A stretch of DNA of 64,000 bases from Nautilus pompilius (Eukaryota; Mollusca; Cephalopoda; Nautilida; Nautilidae): positions 620,001-684,000 of the forward strand of contig JACATO010000319.1 in NCBI GenBank assembly GCA_018389105.1. The letters run 5' to 3'. The position numbers and the translations under genes were made by a program. The notes under the pieces were generated by a model. That model worked only from the letters and a program-made list of their open reading frames with translations, searched no databases and had not been told where the DNA came from. Shown here piece by piece: positions 56,185 to 64,000 of this stretch (position 1 is the first letter of the stretch; each line of letters starts with the position of its first letter).

Positions 56185-59100
56185 CAGTGGTGGAATTCAA
56201 ATATTTTAACAACCGGTTCTCTCACAAAAAGCATGTTGTCAGTTTGCCCGATATAGGTCCAAAGGTTGATCTTTGGGCTGCTGACCTGCCACGTTCTACA
56301 GTTTAGCAATTCAAATTATTAATTATAATTATTTCCCAAATTAAAAAATTGTCTAAACAATGGTTAAAGCATCACTATAATAACATCGAAGAGACTATAT
56401 TAGACTATATAGTTAATGAACTAAATAATACGAAGATATAGCTATGTATATACATGTGTGATTGATTGTGCTTTTTGAATTATTATTACTATTATTATTA
56501 ATTATACATATTACTGTTTATAAATTTTATGATTTTATGTATTCTTCAGTTTTCTGAGCTAGGTAAAAATAAAAATACTTTACTATAGTGTTTGCTGCAT
56601 TTCCATTGAATGTTACCATTTTGGAAAAAAAAATAATAACAAAATTTCTTTATCCGAGTCTTTTATTAATTTAACATTTGTAATCTTTCACTTTAAAAAT
56701 TTCTAAATAGCCACTTGATTGTCATCAATGTCTTTAGCTTTCTTTTGTTTGACCCTTTGTCATCAGCAGAGTGGTTTTTTCTAAGCCATGTTTTGACTGA
56801 AGGAGTGGCATCCAATGAGTCCAATGGGAGGCCAATCAGATTAATTGTCATAAGGTTTGCTACATTCTCAACTGTAAGGCGGCGGCTTTTATCTGAATAT
56901 AAAATATTCATTCTTGAAAAACCTCTTTCTGCCTCTGCAGAACTAATAGCAATAGTACTGACAATATTTTTAGCCTTTTGTACACTTTGAGGAATCGCAG
57001 GGCAGAATTGTGGGAATTTTGTAGGACATTTTCTACATAGTCGCGGAAATCATTAATGCTGATTTCATGATGGAAAACTTCACCAAATTCACTCAGTTTT
57101 TCTTCTGCAGCTTTCCAGGGTACAACAACTTGCTCAGTGTTCCACGAATTTGGCTCAAGCAAGTTTATCAGTTCATGAATTTTGTTGTCATTTTCTTGTT
57201 CATTGTTCTTTGATGTTAAATGATCACAGTCTATCAACCTGTTTTTCATATTTTCTATCACTGCCTCCAGTAGCTTTTGACGAGGAAGGCTAACAACTTT
57301 GTTGTTTTCAATGAACTGAATATCCTTAAAGGCATCTGAAGCAACTCTGACATCAATTTCCTTTTCAAGGGTTCCCTTACTTTCTTTGAGCATTTCAAAT
57401 GCCTTAATGGACCTTTTTATTAGTTTTTCAGCTCTTAGCAAAGTTAAACTTCTAGCTTGAAGGGCATTAGAAAGTAAGGAAATTTCTTGCAGTATGTCTA
57501 TCATCAGTGCCAAATCATCCAAGAAATGCTTGTTGCAAAGATGGGCACCTATCCCTGAATGTTTTGTCTCACTAGAGAAATATTTGTACAATGCTGGATA
57601 AGCATGCCACACAGCAAGTGCAGATCTTAGACTGCAAGTAGCCCATCTTGGTCCCAGAACTCTACCTATCTTCAGAATTTGTTGTCCAAGTTCTGAAATT
57701 TTGAAGAGTTGCATTTGGTTTTTGTTTGATTGGTGAAAGATTGTGTAGATTTTATCCATGAATATTTTGAAGTGATTCACTTGTTTTATATCATTGACAG
57801 AATCGTCCAAAACAAGTTGCAAACAATGATTTAAATAATGCCAAATGACAATGTTAGGAAAATCATTTTTAAGTCTAATGCCTACCCCAGAATTGCGGCC
57901 AAGCATTACACTTGCCCCATCTGAACAGAAAGAAATTAAATTATTTCTCAAATATTCATTATCAAATCCACCATCGTGCAAACTCTTTAACAAAGATGTG
58001 TATATTGTTTCTGCTCCCTGTTCTTCCAATTCGACCAAATCAAAGAAAATTGCTGGTGATAGATCACAATCTTCAATCTTCAAAAAAATTATAACTACAG
58101 GCTTACTAGATATAGTTGAAGCTTCACCTACAATGACACAGATTTTTAAATTTTGTTCAATAATTTTGGTAAATATTTCATTTTTTAATCTCCTTTGCAA
58201 TGTGATCAGTTCAATCTCATCTTCAACATCAGAAAATGGCCTGCTTCTTTTTGCTAAACTGTAGACCGTATTGTAAACTCTGCGTGTAGAGGCAAAATGT
58301 TTCTGGTCCGTTTTATCAATGCATTTTGTAATTGCATCATCTGCACGATCCTGTAGTTGCTTTACACAAAAACTGTGTGCCTTTGATGAAAAATGCTCTT
58401 ACATTTTTTCCTGAGAGATGCTTGCTGGATGGTTTTATCCTTCCCTGATGCTTCAACACTGCAGCTTCCCCATTCAATTGACACATGAATTCCCTTCATG
58501 TTTAAGGAATCAAATTTGGCACAGTGAATACAACCAAGTTTCTTGCTACTAAACAATCAATCCATCATATTTTTTTTTGAACACCTCATATTGCTTCATA
58601 CTCCAGCAGTCTGGAAGAGATGATGCGGCATCTGCCTCATCTGTAGGTGGCACAGTATCAGAAGCAGAAGCTTCATCAGTATCATTCATCAAAGGTGTCT
58701 GTGTTACTGTTACGTCCTCACTGGCCTCTTCCTTTGAACTTTCAGTTCTTGGGATTTTTTGCATGAACTCTAGTATATTTTGTTGCTGCTTCATTTTAAG
58801 GGCTGAAGTCTGAAATGTGAAAAATTGCTTCACTAGGTACTAGGATTGCTACAATATTTTCACTGCGCAATGTAAAATACAGTGTTTTTCTTCAATGATA
58901 ATTACGAGAATAATTTTCATAATCAGAAGGTAGTAGCATAAAAACATCTACAACCATATCTAGCAAATATTATTTTAGATACCTCTTGTAATAGCAGTAG
59001 GAATTACAATTTAAATGTGCAAAAATGAATATCTAAAAAATTATTATTAATGGTCTAGGCTAGAAGCAGCCTAATGGCCTAGTACTATAATGCGGGTAAT

Positions 59101-59908
59101 GAAAACATTTGTAAATGTAACTGGTAGTGTTCACCAGTTCACGTAATTATTTCATAATTATATAACACAATACTTTTTAACATTTAAAGTCTTGAAATTA
59201 TAAGAATTAATAATTTCTTACAGTTTATCATGCAAGAACTGCTCAATCTGCAACATCGAACCAGCGGATACACTGGCAAATTACAAGCTCAAAACTAATT
59301 TTCTCCATTGTTCAGCATAAAAAAAATACTGTAACTTTTAAAATAATAAAACTTCGTGTTTTTTTTTTAAATTAAAAAAATACTAAGTCAACTGTTTTAG
59401 CTCTAAGTGCTTTAAAAGTCCAATGTGCTCAAAAGTATCGGTCAGATATACTAACAGATTTTCTGCGGCAAACCAATGCTAAATATAATTAGCAGATGGT
59501 AAACTCATTAGAAATGGCCCGTAGAAAGCAGCCGACCATTGATTATGTTGCCAAAATTTGATTTTTTCATTTATTTTTCGTTTCATATATTCGAAGACTA
59601 ATGGGGGGGGTTGCCCCCCCCCTTATGGACCAATGGGGGGGACCCCAAGCCCACCTGCCCCCCCCCCCTCCTCAGGTCCGATAGTGGTTGTGCATAATTA
59701 TAGAACATTTCACTTTTATCTATTTTCTGCAGCCATAGATATTTCTAAAACCAAGATGAATCATGTGATATGTAGCGAGAATAATTGGATTGATGCCTTA
59801 TATTTTGATGATAAAATAAGTTAAGGGCTAACAACCGGTTCGCGAACTCATGAAATTCCAAGAACAGGTTCGCACGAACTGGTGCGAACCGACTGAATCC
59901 CACCACTG
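56185..59908 (-). mobile_element. Complete hAT transposon (KIAA1586-like), 3724 bp
   Basis: Ends are CAGTGGTGGAATTCA (left) and, reverse complemented, CAGTGGTGGGATTCA (right), with AACCGGTTC-type subterminal repeats on both sides and a perfect 8-bp duplication GTTATAGC outside. One transposase gene runs on the minus strand with three frameshifts. The non-coding part next to the right end carries poly-G/poly-C hairpin sequence near 59600-59670. All structural parts of a once-autonomous element are present. Confidence 0.93.
56693..58794 (-). pseudogene. hAT transposase, KIAA1586-like, three frameshifts
   Basis: Starts at ATG 58794 (MKQQQNILEFMQKIP). A BED/TTF-like zinc region follows (KLGCIHC...WGSCSVEASG...QQASLRKK, then EHFSSKAHSF in another frame), then a 430-codon uninterrupted RNase H-like core with FCSDGASVMLGRNSGVGIRL, WHYLNHCLQLVLDDSV and GPRWATCSLRSALAVWHAYP. 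The C-terminal hAT dimerisation block SSAEAERGFSRMN lies in the next frame. Shifts are near 58555, 58420 and 57015, and a TAA sits in the shifted zinc-region segment. The low number of lesions indicates recent loss of coding ability. Confidence 0.88.
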
Positions 59909-59916
59909 GTTATAGC
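59909..59916 (+). repeat. hAT target site duplication, right
   Basis: GTTATAGC directly after the right terminal repeat, matching 56177-56184 in all eight bases. Confidence 0.93.
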
Positions 59917-60589
59917 TGCTTTGAAATAAAATTATGAATTAAAAGTATCTTATTTTGTTACTGCACTTATTTCATTATAAGCTGTTGATAAAAACTGATA
60001 ATTGTTTGCAAAAAAAAACATTGTGGAAGTTTGGAAAAAGATTGATTACATGTCATAAGTAAATAAGAATGCATTATAATGTTCAGGGTATTGAATAAAA
60101 TACAAAATCAAATTGTCATTATCTCCAATTTTTGTAGGTCAATACCATGCGTTGACATAGAGTTGTACAACACAACACAAGTATCACCAGCCAAGAGGCT
60201 TTTTTATAGTGTAGGGAAATCAAGTCTAGGCTTTGATTATGATGCTTTTACTCTCAAACAGGCTTCATGCATTTGGAACATCATGATCACTCTTGTGTGT
60301 GAAGATAACTTTGAAAATTGAAGTGTGGTAACAGTCGATGCGTGTCGAAGTAGTATTGATTTTGAATGTTGCATGTTAAAAACTACTGCCATGTACCAGT
60401 GCAGCACAGAGACACTACACAGAGGCCCAGAGATGTCAGATAATTGGAATAAAAAATGCAGAGCTTTCCTGCAGATATATAAGCAGGCAATTCGGCATTG
60501 ACTGCCTTTGTCATCAGTTGTCTTGCTCAGCACGGTATTTGATGTGTACCTTTTGAGCTTTTTACCAACATTCCATAAATAGCTAAACA

Positions 60590-61350
60590 TTGTTTATGAC
60601 ACTGTTGCTCATAGAACGCAGTGGACATCCCAGTAAAACGATTCATGGAGAAGACTGCAGTTATTCTGAAATGCACCACAATCCCTTTTCCAATGTCATT
60701 AAAGAAGCAATAACAGGATGTTTAAGGAGACTGGATGACCTTGCTTATAACATCTGTAGCCCTATGAAATTTCCATGGAGCATAAGCAGCGTACTAGCTT
60801 TTGTTTGGTCAATAAACATTTCTGGTTGAATTTGAGGACACGAAGTGGAAATTTGCCAATTAAAAGTTGGTTTTCCTCATATTGTGTCATTGGTAAATGA
60901 GCTTAGTGACACAGGAATAAACTTATAAGCAAGAAAAATGTTGCTGGGATTGTTGCTTATGGTAGTGGGTACATTATAGTGTAGATATATGTATCTTATG
61001 GCTGTGGGATCTTGCTATTGTGCCTAGAATCCTAAATGCCAACTGAAAGCAGTCTTGGACTTATTTATCTTCATTTAGATGATTATCCAGTTGCTATTAG
61101 ACCAATACTCATTGAAAATAGTAACACCAGATCTCAACAGTTCAATGAGTCTCTTATTTTGGCTTTCTATGAGCTCACATTTAACTCAATAGAGCATCTT
61201 TGGGATAAAATTTGGCATAGTGTATGAGAAAAGGAATCTTCCCCGTTTAGAATATTACTGAACTGGGCCAGATTTAGCTGGAGTGGCAGAGAATACCATG
61301 AATATGTATGTATTCAGTATCTTTCAACAGAACAGCATGAAGCGGTTAGG
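60590..61350 (+). pseudogene. Tc1-like transposase fossil (plus strand)
   Basis: IERSGHPSKTIHGEDCSYSE followed by HHNPFSNVIKEAI resembles the Tc1 linker 'RSGRP.KT..REDR.I...R.NPF', and farther on FNSIEHLWDKIWHSV resembles 'LNPIEHLW'. The order and spacing fit one element. Stops and frame changes make it inactive. Confidence 0.5.
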
Positions 61351-63300
61351 AAATAATTTATGCAAGGTGAGGTTATACTCTATATTCACATTAAGCATCA
61401 TGGTGTAGCTGCCAGGACATCAAGTGACATTTTCAATGTAAGGCACAGATGATGCATTTAACTGTTTCACTGCTAAGTTTTCTCAACGTATAGCGTATAA
61501 CCAATAAAAAAAAAAACACTTTTATCAAGTTTTGGTATGGATCATGTTATGTTATGTAATAAAAAATTGCTATTAGCAAATCAAAGTGGCCATTTTACAA
61601 CAAGTTTGGCAGGTCACAGTGCTGAGCCTACTGCAGTTTCCATGGTCTGCTGCAGTGAAACTGTAAAAACTATACATTTTACAGCAGTTTTTTTTTTCAA
61701 TTGCCAATTTCTATTTTTTCCCTGCCATTTAACAAGGTGCTGTATACTGGGAAATATCAAAAAACTAATCAGATATCACCTGTTAATCCTCTGTTCCTTT
61801 CCAAAGTATTGGTTTTTTGTTACATTAAGTTAGTCTTTTAGGCAAAAATGCGATTTATATTATTCAGTGGTTCTGAAGAAAGTTTGTTTATGGAAAATCT
61901 GGTTGGCATTTATGTCAAGGGGACGGACATGCATACAGAAGTTCGGGGTGTTTTTATAAATAGCGATGTTTCAGTTCTGGTTCCTTAAATCACTAGATGG
62001 ACCCTTTTGTAATATATCCACATCACGCTTTAGAAACAAATCTTTTAAAACTAGTTCTGAGGTGGTTTAGAAGAATAAATCATTGTGATCTGAAACATAG
62101 AGAGTAACTCAGAAGGTCTGTACAGCCAATATAGTCTGCTTTTGTCACGTTAAAGATGGCATTTACTGAAGCATTTGATTTTCTATTCTCATAAGCAAAC
62201 TATCCATATCAGCGAAGTTTCTGGACCAGAGGTTATAGGAACATGACCAACGAGCATTTCTAGGTTTGGTCATCAGTTTCCTTTTAAAAAGTTGATAAGT
62301 TCAAATACTTCCTAGCCCCTCCCATAAATCCCTGGTTTTGTATATCAGTTATTACCATCAATACTTTCTTCAGTGAAACATTGCTGATTTTTCACTGATT
62401 ATACCTATCAAATTTTGAACTCTGATATATGCTAAATATTCATTGACTTGGCATTCCTCCAGCTGGCTTTGTCTGAACTTGAAATTGTAAGTGAAGTGCA
62501 GCTGTTATCTTCATATGTGCAATGCATGAGAGATATATATATTCTTAAAATGGCATTATTTCTGAATCTATCAAAGGGTAGGTTTGGAAATAATCTGTTC
62601 TTTTTTTTTATTTTTTCTCAGAACACTATTAGTTCTATTATTAAAAGTTATATTTTACTTCACAAATTAATTCTTTGTAATAAGTTGCCCGTGTCACAGT
62701 TTGTACATAAACAAACAATATAATTGGCGATTGGATTCCTATTGTTGTTGTTTTTTTACTAAAGTTAGTTTGTAATTATAATTATATTGTGAAAGGAGAA
62801 AAAAAATTGTTTGTTTTTTTTTTTAACAAAACCAGAATATTTCAGTTTACAGTAAACAGGGTTTTCTCTGAAATTTTGTCAAATAAAGCAGTATTTAAAA
62901 AACGTTCAGTGCCCCTTCCCTTTGCCATCTTTTTTCCCCCTACTCCCTAAAAACTTTATTTACCTATAATATGGATGACCGTGTGTAAAGTCACTTATGT
63001 CTGAGGTGTAGCTGGATCGGTTCCATGTTCGGCCATCACAGCTGTTTATAGTTGAGGTTTATCCTACACCTGTATTTCGTTCATGTGAAACTAAGAGAAT
63101 GGTGGGCCACTTAACTCCTCCCCTAATTGGCAGGAGAGGTGCGATTTTTCCAGGCTAAATTCTCAAAACAGAGTTTGCTCTCTGCCTGTCCTTATGAGCT
63201 GAAAGAGAAAAACGATTTTAGTTGACAAAGAAGATGTCGTCTTGGTCTTCCGTTGCGGGTCGCCAAATGACCTTTGACCTAGTCATATATATACATTTAA
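61350..63300. other. Region between the Tc1 fossil and the retrotransposon end
   Basis: Mostly AT-rich. From about 62990 to 63300 the sequence becomes complex and GC-richer, probably the 3' untranslated part of the retrotransposon that follows, but I could not prove it. Confidence 0.35.
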
Positions 63301-63399
63301 TGAATGGCCGCTATCCGGCTCATTGTAATATTATTAAATCTATTCATGTGTTTCTTCTTCCTCTTCTGAGCTGAAAAGGAATGTTTTGGACCAAAGTCA

Positions 63400-64000
63400 T
63401 TGGCCTAAGTTGGTTGAAAAAAGAAAGCACATCTAAAAGTGCATAATTAAGTGTTGGCTACTTTGGTGACCTAGTGCCTGCTTTATAAGCCAGGTATTCA
63501 AAAATTTCTCTCTGTCAAGAGAACTGGAGGACTCAACTGTATACTTTTTACGTAACTCGCTGGCATAGTATTTTCCAATGTATGTCAGAGGTGATGCCAT
63601 CTAAGAGAGCCTTTGGATCGTTCCCAAATATCTTTCCAAGGAAGGGGACCTGATCCTAGGTAATTTTCCCACATCCCCTTATAGTCTGGTTCCATCACCG
63701 GTTGTGACGCAAGGAAGATGTACAGGTCACGTTGTGTTAGTTTGTTTAGGTTTTTTTAAAATCTTGTCTTAATTTAACTGTATCCCCTATGAGGGTTATC
63801 TTGCTGCTACTCCATCTATCTAAGCTAGCTTGTGTTGGGTTTTCTGAAGACTACCCAACCAGGCTCCTTCGGGTTTGTTTTTATTTATTTTAGCATCCAA
63901 TGCTCACTCGTAGAGGCGAAGCTTGTCGAACACAGCCTCCAGGCTCTGCTTATCTCGAACCAATATCGTGGTGTCACCAGCATTTTTTAACTTCTATTTT
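63400..64000 (-). pseudogene. Non-LTR retrotransposon fragment, reverse transcriptase C-terminal part
   Basis: On the minus strand from the window edge, NAGDTTILVRDKQSLEAVFD then KLRLYE, stop, ALDAKINKNKPEGAWLG matches the reverse transcriptase catalytic box (Y-A-D-D-T-T) and the following helix of LINE elements, with Ala to Gly and Tyr to Asn changes. Farther along, MWENYLGSGPLPWKDIWERS followed by LRWHHL is the W-rich C-terminal region typical of LINE ORF2. Stops are present. The element continues outside the window. Confidence 0.7.

Noticed and set aside
57845..58264. 139-residue plus-strand frame in the hAT element
   Set aside because: It is antisense to the conserved minus-strand transposase core.
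62448..62723. Apparent micro-exon LALSELEI with acceptor and gtaagt donor
   Set aside because: Tested as the missing PPIL6-like 3' exon, but the peptide does not match and the phase is wrong.

Overview
This is an AT-rich eukaryotic nuclear window. It has spliced genes with GT-AG introns, long introns, CpG-rich promoter stretches, microsatellites and many decayed transposable elements. Two conserved multi-exon genes, one intronless gene, the SINE family and the absence of bacterial gene organisation point to an invertebrate animal, probably a lophotrochozoan such as a mollusc. That species guess is inference.

Layout. (1) 1884-20572, plus strand: a complete 13-exon gene for a class V, PLP-dependent aminotransferase-fold enzyme of the animal 'isopenicillin N epimerase-like' group. 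The exons I delimited sum to 1326 nt (441 residues plus stop). The intron at 9600-14639 holds a mariner element and a MULE transposase fossil. (2) About 24-29 kb: a GC/CpG-rich block with an intronless Tctex1-domain dynein light chain gene on the minus strand (25509-25997), a possible orphan first exon at 25070-25201 and two CpG islands. (3) 29190 to at least 45881, plus strand: seven exons of a PPIL6-like cyclophilin. The final exon or exons were not found. (4) 50985-52840: an inverted duplicate of the 38.8-40.7 kb piece of the PPIL6-like gene, with copies of exons 5 and 6 on the minus strand. (5) 56185-59908: a full-length but frameshifted hAT element (KIAA1586-like transposase) with terminal inverted repeats and a perfect 8-bp target duplication. 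(6) The right edge holds a Tc1-like fossil and, at 63.4-64 kb on the minus strand, the end of a non-LTR retrotransposon.

Two mariner copies of one family lie in opposite orientations (9852-11116 and 42644-43911). At least five tRNA-derived SINE copies, two short elements sharing a Tc1-type inverted repeat, four Tc1-like fossils and several hairpin or tandem repeats make up most of the recognisable non-coding sequence.

The Tctex1-domain and PPIL6-like genes both belong to families tied to dynein or ciliated cells. A close match to an RFX X-box sits directly before the PPIL6-like start codon. The most unusual structure is the inverted partial duplication of the PPIL6-like gene. If the transcript runs past 52.8 kb it would carry two complementary arms of about 1.9 kb flanking exon 7.
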